This document shows, one piece after another, positions 43,847-51,693 of a DNA stretch of 64,000 nucleotides (positions are counted from its first letter, which is position 1; every line of letters begins with the position of its first letter). Under the pieces are notes generated by a model. The model was given only the letters and a program-made list of their open reading frames with translations, did not search any database and was not told the DNA's origin. Source of the DNA: Desulfobacteraceae bacterium (lineage in GTDB: Bacteria > Desulfobacterota > Desulfobacteria > Desulfobacterales > Desulfobacteraceae); the NCBI GenBank assembly GCA_016743945.1, contig JADGFI010000020.1, positions 28,132-92,131 on the forward strand, read 5' to 3'. The translations under genes and the position numbers were made by a program.

Positions 43847-44369
43847 ACAAACCATTTCATTCCATGGGCATTCATGCCCCGGGCTTGCCATTGGCATCCG
43901 GACAGCAGAGCTTGCCATTCAAGAATTGAAGATTACCCCTGACTCCTCCATTGTCTGTGTGGTGGAAACCGATATGTGTGCGGTGGATGGTATTCAGTTT
44001 TTGACCGGATGTACCTTTGGCAAGGGGAATCTGGTGCACAAAGACTTTGGAAAAGCCGGGTTTACTTTTTTTGACAGACGAGCAGACAAAGGATTTCGTG
44101 CTGTTTTTCTGGATGATGCCATCAAGGATCTGCCAGATCCTGATGGTCTTTCCGGGCGAGAAGCTAGGATTTTTCACATCATGGGGGCTGATATCTCTGA
44201 TTTGTTTGACGTAAAAGCGATTGCCCTTCCGCCGGTTAGACCTGCAAGAATCTTGCAAAGCATCACCTGCCAGGAATGCGGGGAAAAGGTCATGGAATCC
44301 CGGTTGAGACGGTTTGACGGAAAGGAACTTTGTATCCCTTGTTTTATGGGGTATGAACAGAAAATCTAA
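43815..44369 (+). CDS. fmdE: FmdE-family protein with C-terminal zinc ribbon
   Basis: A 184-residue protein. The FmdE domain (residues 10-130) has the conserved SFHGHSCPGLAIGIR and VETDMCAVDGIQFLTGCTFGKGN motifs with Cys and His ligands. A C-terminal four-cysteine ribbon (CQECGEK and CIPCFM) follows. In methanogens FmdE is associated with molybdenum formylmethanofuran dehydrogenase. In sulfate reducers such proteins are common and their exact function is unknown, with metal or molybdopterin-related roles suspected. An AAAGGAG site precedes the ATG. Its start lies within the broken EamA frame. Confidence 0.85.
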   Translation: MTCQLDKQFIEQTISFHGHSCPGLAIGIRTAELAIQELKITPDSSIVCVVETDMCAVDGIQFLTGCTFGKGNLVHKDFGKAGFTFFDRRADKGFRAVFLDDAIKDLPDPDGLSGREARIFHIMGADISDLFDVKAIALPPVRPARILQSITCQECGEKVMESRLRRFDGKELCIPCFMGYEQKI

Positions 44370-44396
44370 TATCCATGGACCCGGGATGCCCAGCAC

Positions 44397-45473
44397 TTAT
44401 TTGGGTGTGCCGTCCGTTTTCGAAGCGTTGCCCTCTTTGGCTGCCCTAACGATATCAATAACCCTGCCCTGGGGAAATCGTTTGGTTTCGTAACGGGTGA
44501 TCTTGATCAGATTCCGGGTTGTTTTGGACATACGTTCCACCTGTTCCTGGATGTTGTTGAGCCGTTTTGCCAGGGGGTGGTCCGGCGCTAGGTCCAGTAA
44601 CATGATTTCCGAATTCCCCAGGATCGTCTGCAGGGGCTGGTTCAGTTCATGGCAGACGGCCCCTGCCATTTCCATAATCCCCTCCATTTTTTCATGTTGC
44701 AGCAGCTGCTCTTCGGCCTGGTGGCGTTTTTGGATCTGGCGGGTTATAAAAAATATGCCCAAAAGTGTACCTGAAACACCGATTATCCATAGAAAGATGT
44801 AGATGAAACTCAGGGTTGTGACATTGGCGCTTTCAATGGCCTCATGGGGGGCCATGGGAATGGAGATGCTTATACCGCCCCTGATATCCCCTATTTTATA
44901 TTCCTGGTTTGCGTGACAGGTCAGACACTCTTTTTCAATGATTAAAGGACGCATGAAGCGCAAATGCTTTGTTTTGTCTATTATTTCCATGGAACTGACC
45001 TCGGTTTCTCCTCGTTCAAACCGCTTCAGTGCTTGTTCTTCCCAGGTATCCGGAGCGTTCTGGGGGCGAATGGGATTTAGACTGGTGATATGGTTTTTTT
45101 GTCCATAGGTTTTTTGGGCCAGTTCATGGACCTGACGGGTCATGTAGGCCGGATTTATTTTTGTCAAAATGATGCCCGCCGGGGTTTGGATTTCCCGATG
45201 GTCTGTCTTGAGGTATGGGTTGGGGGGTGTTTTCGGGGTTACCGGGGCATAGACCCCTCCATGGCTTGCATTCCATCGTCTGTATATTACATCGTTTCGA
45301 AAGGCGGTCCTTGCCTCTATTCTGGCTGTTTCAAGGGCTCCGGACGCGATGACCTGGGTGAGCCAGATCCAGGAAATAAGAATAAACAGGGTCCATATGC
45401 AAATGATGGCAAAGGCATAGGACCACAATCGGAGGGGTTTGTGGCGCTTTATGAGTTTGTCCGGTTTTTCCAA
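44397..45473 (-). CDS. Heme-binding DUF3365 sensor with HisKA domain but no ATPase domain
   Basis: A 358-residue membrane sensor. It has one membrane helix (residues 15-40), a periplasmic DUF3365 domain (45-225) containing a c-type heme motif CLTCH near residue 188, a second helix (230-250) and a histidine kinase dimerisation domain with phosphorylatable His in GAVCHELNQPLQTIL. The protein stops about 60 residues later, where the HATPase domain should follow. It therefore cannot bind ATP and would have to be phosphorylated by another kinase, or signal by contact. Redox or gas sensing through the heme is plausible. The only in-frame start is TTG 45473, with AGGA 8 bases upstream. Confidence 0.8.
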   Translation of the reverse strand: MEKPDKLIKRHKPLRLWSYAFAIICIWTLFILISWIWLTQVIASGALETARIEARTAFRNDVIYRRWNASHGGVYAPVTPKTPPNPYLKTDHREIQTPAGIILTKINPAYMTRQVHELAQKTYGQKNHITSLNPIRPQNAPDTWEEQALKRFERGETEVSSMEIIDKTKHLRFMRPLIIEKECLTCHANQEYKIGDIRGGISISIPMAPHEAIESANVTTLSFIYIFLWIIGVSGTLLGIFFITRQIQKRHQAEEQLLQHEKMEGIMEMAGAVCHELNQPLQTILGNSEIMLLDLAPDHPLAKRLNNIQEQVERMSKTTRNLIKITRYETKRFPQGRVIDIVRAAKEGNASKTDGTPK

Positions 45474-45578
45474 GCCATTTTCCTAGTGAAGTGGGGGTGA
45501 TCAGTCTAATACGGTGTATGGGGTATTTTGCAATTTTATTCGGGCCAGGTCAAGGAAAGAGTTTTTCTTTAAGTTTGT

Positions 45579-47492
45579 TCAGAATTCGGAAAACGGAAAT
45601 ATAACCGAAACCATTGTGTGGCCATCACATGGGGGGGCTATTTCCTCGTTGGTTTCAATACTGCCGGGACAGACGTCTGTGTCATCAGGCAGGCGGCTGC
45701 AGCGCTTGGATGTCATTTTGATTTTAAAATGGTGCCGTTCAGAAAAAATTTTCATCCGCAACAGGTCCGCGCCTTTTCCTCCGGCACCAAAATCATAGGG
45801 TCGTTTAGACGAGTAATTCAGGGTGGCCTGGGGGGTAAAAAAACCTTCAAATATCCTTTTTTGGGCTTCCCTGGTTAATCCGACTCCCTGGTCCTGGACA
45901 ATGAATTCAACCCCTTTTCCCCTGGCGTGGACCAGGACTCCTATTTTCCCCCCGTCCGGGGTGTTTTCAACTGCATTCCGGATCAGCCCATCAATGACTT
46001 TTTTTAAGGGATCCAGGGGCATTTTAATGGGGGCAGATGCTTTGAGACGGACAGAGATTTTTATATCCCGATGGGCAAACAGGGGCGCAAGTTGTTCCAT
46101 TCTGTCTTCAACAAATTGGTTCAAGTAGACCTTTTGTACCACAAGATCCCTTGAGGAGAAAATATCATCCAATCTCGTTCGAACTTTTGCAATCACTCCT
46201 TGTTCCCCGATTTCCTCAGCAATTAAGGCTTCCATGGTGTCTTCACATTGTTCAAAAATAAGGGAAAATATATTCTCGTGTATAAAGGATTTTTTTTCGA
46301 CGATGTCGTAAACTTCATCTTCGATACCCAGAATCCGGTCCAGGTTCCTGCGGATCCTTTCCATGGTGGGCTTCCAGTTTTTCTCCGTTAAAAGATCTAA
46401 CCTTTTGTACAGGATCTTAAAGGAACTGAGCAGGATGGCCACCGGTGTTTTTAGTTCATGGGACAGGTGGCTGATCATTTTGTCCTTTGCCGCATTCAGC
46501 CCTTTGAGTTCTTCATTGGCCTTTCTCAGTTTTTCTGAAACCCCTGCATTCTCAATGGAAAGTGCCACGGTGGCAGCGATGGTATTTAAGATGTCCAGAT
46601 CTGTTTTATCAAATTCACCCTCTTTTTTATTGTCCGCCGTAATAGTGCCGATGATGTGTTTTTTGGTCCGCAGGGGAACCACCATGACATTTTTGACCTT
46701 GTGTCCAATTTTCTCATCCCGGTTTTGGTGAAGGCTATGGTTATTCGGCAGGGAGGTCATGATGACGGGATTCCCTGTTTTGACCACCTGACCCGAGATG
46801 AGTTCATCCACAGGGAAACGAATTTTTTTGATTCGCTCCTGGGTGCCGGGGTCATCGTGGACCACGCTTAAAAAATAAAATTCTTTCCCGCTCTCATCCA
46901 GTAAAATGACATTGGCACCTTCGGTTCCCAGCAGTTCCTTTATTTCCACACTCACATACTGCATGATTTTGCTCAGTTCTGGGTATTGGGGCAATACCTG
47001 GCTGATGCGGTTCATGGTATTCCGAATCCGCCTTGTCCGCTTTTCCATGGTCACATCTCTGAGAACAATGATCATGCTGGTTGGTTGATTTTTATTGTCC
47101 CTCTCAATCCCCACACGCATGACGACATCCAGTATTCTTCCTTCCCTGGTCAGTCGTTTGGTGTTTAATTTGAGTACATTTTTTTTAGGCGCCAGGCCAT
47201 TTATTTTTTGGGATAGCTCATCTCGCAACGGTTCGGGAATATATTGCCGGCTCTTTTTTCCTTTCAGTTCTTCAAGTGTCCATCCAAAGGTGTGGGTAAA
47301 GGCGGGGTTTAGATAGGAGACCAGACTTTTTTTATCCCGGATCAGGACCGGGTAGGGAAGAAATTTTAAGAATCGGGTATAATTTTTCCGCGCGGCTTTA
47401 TCTTTTTCCCCCAGGGAAAGTCTGAGGTCAGCTTCCTTTTTGAGGCGTCTGATCTGCTCTTCGAGTTCTTTATAGGTGGGCTTTGCCGTCAT
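45579..47492 (-). CDS. Cytoplasmic PAS-GAF histidine kinase
   Basis: A 637-residue soluble kinase. Order: N-terminal coiled coil (8-45), PAS (47-150; LNPAFTHTFGWTLEELKGKK, ending VLRDVTMEKR), GAF (165-330), HisKA with SHLSHELKTPVAIL (about 352), a long helical linker, and a HATPase domain (LIRNAVENTP, DQGVGL, GAGGKGADLLRMK). The C-terminal lobe has an insertion (CSRLPDDTDVCPGSIET) that is typical of some deltaproteobacterial kinases. No receiver is fused and no response regulator gene is next to it. It has the same orientation as the partial kinase 105 bases downstream and the NifX-like gene upstream, and they could work together. Confidence 0.88.
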   Translation of the reverse strand: MTAKPTYKELEEQIRRLKKEADLRLSLGEKDKAARKNYTRFLKFLPYPVLIRDKKSLVSYLNPAFTHTFGWTLEELKGKKSRQYIPEPLRDELSQKINGLAPKKNVLKLNTKRLTREGRILDVVMRVGIERDNKNQPTSMIIVLRDVTMEKRTRRIRNTMNRISQVLPQYPELSKIMQYVSVEIKELLGTEGANVILLDESGKEFYFLSVVHDDPGTQERIKKIRFPVDELISGQVVKTGNPVIMTSLPNNHSLHQNRDEKIGHKVKNVMVVPLRTKKHIIGTITADNKKEGEFDKTDLDILNTIAATVALSIENAGVSEKLRKANEELKGLNAAKDKMISHLSHELKTPVAILLSSFKILYKRLDLLTEKNWKPTMERIRRNLDRILGIEDEVYDIVEKKSFIHENIFSLIFEQCEDTMEALIAEEIGEQGVIAKVRTRLDDIFSSRDLVVQKVYLNQFVEDRMEQLAPLFAHRDIKISVRLKASAPIKMPLDPLKKVIDGLIRNAVENTPDGGKIGVLVHARGKGVEFIVQDQGVGLTREAQKRIFEGFFTPQATLNYSSKRPYDFGAGGKGADLLRMKIFSERHHFKIKMTSKRCSRLPDDTDVCPGSIETNEEIAPPCDGHTMVSVIFPFSEF

Positions 47493-47625
47493 ATATCCCT
47501 TAACTTGTACTGGTTGCCGGTGTTTAATGGATTCCCATGGAAATGTCAGGGAAATACAAATGATGCCATGGGTAATTTAATAATTATTTACCCATTTTGT
47601 CAACCAGCAAGGGACGGCAGTGAAC

Positions 47626-48009
47626 CTAGGGCAATTCCACGAGGCGTTTGGATTTATGGCACGGACAATAATCAATCCTGCAACCTGGCATCATATGCAT
47701 TTTTCCAATGGTCTGCCGGGTGGCAAAACTGTCAAGAAAATCCAAGGCATTTCCCGTGACAAAAGAGATGAGTTTGATATCGTTTTCCACAATGAAATCT
47801 GCAGGTTTTGTGGAAATGGCACCGCAGATCAATGTGGTGGCTCCCGCACTTTTAAGAATTTGGATCAATTCCTGGGGGGAATCCGGGTCAAAGGGTGTAT
47901 ATTCTTTGCTTAGAATCATCCTGTTTTTGATCCGGGCAGTCAGAAGGGTATGGGCAGCGTCAAAAACAGGGGAAATTCGGTTTCCCCATATGGTAATGGC
48001 TATTTTCAC
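47626..48009 (-). CDS. NifX/NifB-C-terminal-like (dinitrogenase FeMo-cofactor family) protein
   Basis: A 127-residue protein of the NifX-like fold: KIAITIWGNRISPVFDAAHT at the start, then SAGATTLICGAIS and a C-terminal extension with MPGCRIDYCPCHK that could bind a metal or cluster. The family includes NifX, NafY and many uncharacterised members of non-nitrogenase clusters in anaerobes. No nif genes are seen here, so a role in nitrogen fixation is not implied. GTG 48009 is chosen because a TAGGAG site lies 8 bases upstream and the family starts with VKIAI. A sigma-54 promoter and a palindrome lie upstream. Confidence 0.8.
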   Translation of the reverse strand: MKIAITIWGNRISPVFDAAHTLLTARIKNRMILSKEYTPFDPDSPQELIQILKSAGATTLICGAISTKPADFIVENDIKLISFVTGNALDFLDSFATRQTIGKMHMMPGCRIDYCPCHKSKRLVELP

Positions 48010-48069
48010 AGACAAGCTCCTATTTTTTAAATTTGCCCAATGTTGTACAAATATTTCTGTCACATTATT

Positions 48070-48086
48070 TTGCAAGGCCTGTGCCG
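48070..48086 (-). promoter_or_regulatory. Sigma-54 promoter of the NifX-like gene
   Basis: On the minus strand CGGCACAGGCCTTGCAA has the -24 GGCAC and -12 TTGC elements with GG and GC exactly ten bases apart. Transcription should start near 48060, about 50 bases before the GTG at 48009. The activator encoded at 48236-49579 is the likely regulator. Confidence 0.82.
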
Positions 48087-48154
48087 GGTTGATGATGTTT
48101 CGGTGATTTTATAGGATTTTTAAATAAAATAAGTAGGTTGGGCTGCCTTTGCTG

Positions 48155-48182
48155 TCTGGAAAACGGTTTGCCGTTTTCCAGA
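48155..48182 (-). promoter_or_regulatory. Palindromic enhancer site for the adjacent sigma-54 activator
   Basis: A perfect 12-bp inverted repeat, TCTGGAAAACGG (48155-48166) and CCGTTTTCCAGA (48171-48182), separated by TTTG. Its centre is about 108 bases upstream of the predicted start from the sigma-54 promoter at 48070-48086. It could also fold as an RNA hairpin after the activator gene, but there is no T tract on the minus strand. Confidence 0.55.
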
Positions 48183-48235
48183 GGAGTCGCAAAAATAAGA
48201 CAAGTCCCAGGGCAATGGGTTGCGATTGGTATCCC

Positions 48236-49579
48236 TTACAAGGTGATTCCCAGTTTTTTAATTCGCCTGAAAAGGGTGCTTTTATGAATCCCTAAGGATC
48301 GGGCTGCTGCATTTCTATTGTAATTGTTCCGGGTAAGTGCGTCGATAATCAACTTGGTCTGGGCGGATTTGACCGGGTCGTCATTTTGCTCGCAATTAAG
48401 GTCAATGGTTTGGGATAAAAAACCAGGCAGGTGCTGGGGGGTTATAATCCCTTCTGTGCAGAGCACAAAAGCATGTTCAATAATATTTTCCAGCTCCCTG
48501 ATATTCCCGGGAAAATCGTGGGCCATAAATGAGGAAAGCACATTTGGGTTGATGCCCTGTATTAATTTACCCTGGCGCAGGTTCAATTTGGAGATAAACC
48601 GTTCCACCAGAAGGGGAATATCTTCCATGCGCTGGCGCAAAGGGGGCAGGGTAAGGCGAATAACATTGATTCTGTAATAAAGATCCTGGCGAAAATTGTT
48701 TTTTTCAACCTGGTCGGCCAGGTTGAGGTTGGTGGCTGCAATGATTCGAATATTTGTTTTTTCTTTGGAGATACCCCCTAACGGGGTATATTCATGTTCC
48801 TGGAGGACCCGCAGCATGCTGACCTGGAAGGCAGGGCTGGTATCTCCGATTTCATCTAAAAAAACAGTTCCCCCGTCGGCCAGGCTGAATTGTCCGGGTT
48901 TATCCTTTACGGCATTGGTAAAGGCTCCTTTTTTGTATCCAAATAATTCAGATTCCAGCAGGGTGTCGGGAAGCGCACCGCAGTTGATAGCGATAAAGGG
49001 CTTTTCCTTTCGGTGGCTCATATTGTGGATAGCCCGTGCCATCAGTTCTTTGCCCGTGCCGGTCTCTCCCTCAATTAGCACGGATGAATCAGAGTCCGCA
49101 ATCTGGGGCAGGATATTAAAGATGCTTTTCATGGCAGATGAGTTGCTGACAATATCTTCCACCTGAAAATTACTCGAGAGTTCCTTTCTCAATTCTTCCA
49201 CCAAAGAATGGTCTCGAAAAGATTCAACTCCGCCGATCACATCTCCTTTTTCATCAATTAGCAGGGAGGTGGAGGCGGTAATGGGGATCTTTTTTTTGTC
49301 GGCATTTATGATATAGGCGGATGTGCTGATAAAGGGCTTTCCCTCTTCCATTGTTTTTTTTAAGGCACAATCTTCTTCACACATATTGGACCTGAAAACT
49401 TCCCAGCAGTGCCGGCCCATGGCTTCTTTTTTGGAAATGCCGGTTATTTCTTCTGCAGCCCGGTTGAAAGAAGTGATTTCCCAGTTGTAATCTATGGTAA
49501 AAACACCATCAGATATACAGTCGAGTATGCCCTTTATGGTATCTTCTTCAAGGGGGCCAAATATTTTATTTTTATGCAT
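48236..49579 (-). CDS. PAS-domain sigma-54-dependent activator
   Basis: A 447-residue activator. A PAS domain (residues 12-120) has a pair of cysteine motifs (SNMCEEDCALKK) that could sense redox state or hold a cluster. The AAA+ domain (145-375) follows, with Walker A GETGTGKELMARAIH, Walker B GGTVFLDEIGD, and the sigma-54 loop in the variant form GAFTNA rather than GAFTGA. A Fis-like HTH ends the protein (RNAAARSLGIHKSTLFRRI). No receiver is present, so the PAS signal must directly control it. It lies upstream of the NifX-like gene, whose promoter and palindromic site it probably uses. Confidence 0.9.
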   Translation of the reverse strand: MHKNKIFGPLEEDTIKGILDCISDGVFTIDYNWEITSFNRAAEEITGISKKEAMGRHCWEVFRSNMCEEDCALKKTMEEGKPFISTSAYIINADKKKIPITASTSLLIDEKGDVIGGVESFRDHSLVEELRKELSSNFQVEDIVSNSSAMKSIFNILPQIADSDSSVLIEGETGTGKELMARAIHNMSHRKEKPFIAINCGALPDTLLESELFGYKKGAFTNAVKDKPGQFSLADGGTVFLDEIGDTSPAFQVSMLRVLQEHEYTPLGGISKEKTNIRIIAATNLNLADQVEKNNFRQDLYYRINVIRLTLPPLRQRMEDIPLLVERFISKLNLRQGKLIQGINPNVLSSFMAHDFPGNIRELENIIEHAFVLCTEGIITPQHLPGFLSQTIDLNCEQNDDPVKSAQTKLIIDALTRNNYNRNAAARSLGIHKSTLFRRIKKLGITL

Positions 49580-50023
49580 GCGTAAGCGTTCCTGAAGTTA
49601 TTATTTTTTTATATTTTACGCTATTGTTTGCAAAGTTGCAACCCATTGGCTTAATTAAAAGTGAATAGAAAGCAATGGGCGTGCCAGGTGGGTTGTGTCT
49701 TTATGGCCTGTGGAAGTAGCCGATATAATGGCGTTTCAGGTGTTTTATTTCCCTTAATTAATTTCGGTGGGTGCAAAAATGAGACGGGTATGGATTGGTT
49801 GGGTTGCAAAATTGAAGCCTTTGTGGAGACACGGTGATGCATGTCTAATTTGTCTGGAGAGAAAAAAACTGCGGTTTTTTTTCTTAAGCTTTTTATCCAG
49901 GGAACCGACAATAAGTTTAACTAGAAACGCGTTTTTAATTATTTGTATGTTTATTGGAATGATCCCTAGGAAATATCAGAGAATGATGTTGCTTGGAAAT
50001 GTTTACTAACAAGGAGAAGAATA
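49580..50023. other. Intergenic region with a small T-rich hairpin
   Basis: About 440 bases between the activator (minus) and flaG (plus). Reading frames here (for example 49767-50009) have no protein-like character. AAAAAAAC-TGCG-GTTTTTTT (49862-49881) can form a short A/T hairpin. Promoters for both flanking genes are expected, but no clear sigma-28 or sigma-54 elements are recognised. Confidence 0.4.
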
Positions 50024-50428
50024 ATGGATAGTACAGCCATCAAAGTGAACGGCCAAGAAATGATTGATATTTCCCCATTGAAATCCCCTGGCGCACCAAT
50101 TGCTGTCTCAACTGGAGCGCTAACTGGTGCCTCAACATATCTTCAGCAAAAAAAAGATGCAGATACCCTTGAAGAAAAGAAAGTCCAGGCATCTGATCAA
50201 ATGACAAGCCGGGATGTGAAGGAAGTTTTGGAATCCTTCCAGGAGATTTCGAAAACCATTCAAACAAAATTGAATTTTGCGATCCATGAAGAAAACAACG
50301 AAATCGTTATCAAGGTCATCGACAAAGAGTCAAATAAGCTGATCCGCCAGTTCCCTTCCGATGAAATGCTTAATCTTCAGGATAAAATGAGAGATATGGC
50401 CGGTTTTCTTTTTAATGCAAACGTTTAG
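50024..50428 (+). CDS. flaG: FlaG family flagellar protein
   Basis: A 134-residue protein with a disordered N-terminal half and the conserved FlaG domain in its C-terminal half: LNFAIHEENNEIVIKVIDKE followed by LIRQFPSDEMLNLQDKM. FlaG proteins influence flagellar filament length and are usually encoded near flagellin or fliD, but here the gene stands alone. It has an AAGGAGA site. Its stop codon overlaps the 3' end of the aldolase gene on the other strand by 4 bases. Confidence 0.88.
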   Translation: MDSTAIKVNGQEMIDISPLKSPGAPIAVSTGALTGASTYLQQKKDADTLEEKKVQASDQMTSRDVKEVLESFQEISKTIQTKLNFAIHEENNEIVIKVIDKESNKLIRQFPSDEMLNLQDKMRDMAGFLFNANV

Positions 50429-51693
50429 ATAATGGAGGATGCCCCTTGGTGGGCATTCCTGAGCTGCTGCACTTTTTTTAGATAGGTGATCCGGGCGTTT
50501 GTTTCCACCTCCACCAGGGTGTCAAAGGCCTGGGAAAAATCGTTTTTTCCCAGAGTAAACACCCCGTGCCCATATACAATAACATGGTTCAGATCTCCAA
50601 ATGCCTTGGGAAGGGTGTTGCAAAGGCCTGTGGGACCGGTTCCCACCTCGCCCGGAACAATGGGGACCTGATTGAGTGTTCTTTTTTTAGGGCAATGAAT
50701 ATGACAGTGGTTCCTGTGGGGACAGACTGCTTTTTCTTTGGGGTCGCAATCCATGGACAAGATGACTGAAAATTTAGGATGACCGTGGAGAATAGCGTCA
50801 CATTGGGTGTGGGCAATGGTTTTTATATGGGCTGTCAATTCGCTGGAGGCCGTGAGCCCGGCACTGGAGGATCCATCCAGGGGCACCGGATCAATACAGC
50901 CTTCCAGTTCATCTAGGGAACTGCCGGTCTGGCTTATATACAAGATATTGTCCCGGCAATAGGAGACATTTCCGAAATAGGAGTCCACAAGACCGTATTC
51001 CACTGTTTTGCGGCCTGCCTGGACAATGGCTGCATAGATCTGTTCTTCCGTTGAAAAAGGACCCTTTGCAAGAATGGGCAGTTCCATCCCAACTGTAGAA
51101 TCAGGTGTTCTACTGGGTGTTAACGCCAGGGACAGGTCATCAAAGAGGTCATGACACGTCTTGCTTGCCCTGTTCAATTGAAGATCTTCCAGATAATCGG
51201 CAAAGAATTTCACAAAACAGGCAAAGCAGACCGAACTTACCACCACAAATCCCTGCTCCGGGCTGACCGTTCCGTGGGCGATAACAGCCGTGCCGGAAAA
51301 TGTTGAATTGCCTTCCGGCACATCGATGATCACACTTTTTCTTTTTTTTAATGCCCTGATTATTTTATCGGCAGAAAATTGGTTTACCACGGGCAGATCA
51401 TGGAGAAAAGTCCGGGTTTCACAATCTTTGGGCTCAATTAATCCATTGGCAGAAAGTGCGGCCTGGGCCAGAAACCGGATAATTTTTTCATAGGGGGCCT
51501 TTGGCCTTAAAAATACCAGAGAATTGATATTAAGCCCCTCAAAAATCTGTTCAAGGACTTTTGTTTCCGGCCCCTTGCGATTCCAGACCAGGGTATCGTC
51601 AAGGCCTCCTACCAGCGGACTTAAAGGGCCTGTCTTCTCTGCAAGCCCGGCTGCGGCCAATTTATTCGCATATTTATTTACAAGTTTGTCCAT
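50425..51693 (-). CDS. Class II aldolase/adducin family protein with N-terminal extension
   Basis: A 422-residue protein. The C-terminal half (about 210-410) is a class II aldolase domain: NVSYCRDNILYISQTGSSL, the metal-binding HGHPK and the later YGHGVFTLG, whose His residues normally hold zinc. The N-terminal 200 residues form a second alpha/beta domain (SLVFLRPKAPYEKIIRFLAQ, then RKSVIIDVPEGNSTFSG) that I do not recognise, so it is nearly twice the usual length. A cysteine/histidine-rich insert (CPHRNHCHIHCPKK) could bind another metal. It overlaps the aldehyde ferredoxin oxidoreductase gene by 16 bases, suggesting tight coupling. Confidence 0.82.
   Translation of the reverse strand: MDKLVNKYANKLAAAGLAEKTGPLSPLVGGLDDTLVWNRKGPETKVLEQIFEGLNINSLVFLRPKAPYEKIIRFLAQAALSANGLIEPKDCETRTFLHDLPVVNQFSADKIIRALKKRKSVIIDVPEGNSTFSGTAVIAHGTVSPEQGFVVVSSVCFACFVKFFADYLEDLQLNRASKTCHDLFDDLSLALTPSRTPDSTVGMELPILAKGPFSTEEQIYAAIVQAGRKTVEYGLVDSYFGNVSYCRDNILYISQTGSSLDELEGCIDPVPLDGSSSAGLTASSELTAHIKTIAHTQCDAILHGHPKFSVILSMDCDPKEKAVCPHRNHCHIHCPKKRTLNQVPIVPGEVGTGPTGLCNTLPKAFGDLNHVIVYGHGVFTLGKNDFSQAFDTLVEVETNARITYLKKVQQLRNAHQGASSII

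Noticed and set aside
49767..50009. 80-codon frame upstream of flaG
   Set aside because: No ribosome site, and the predicted protein is a random-looking mix of Arg, Trp and hydrophobic residues.
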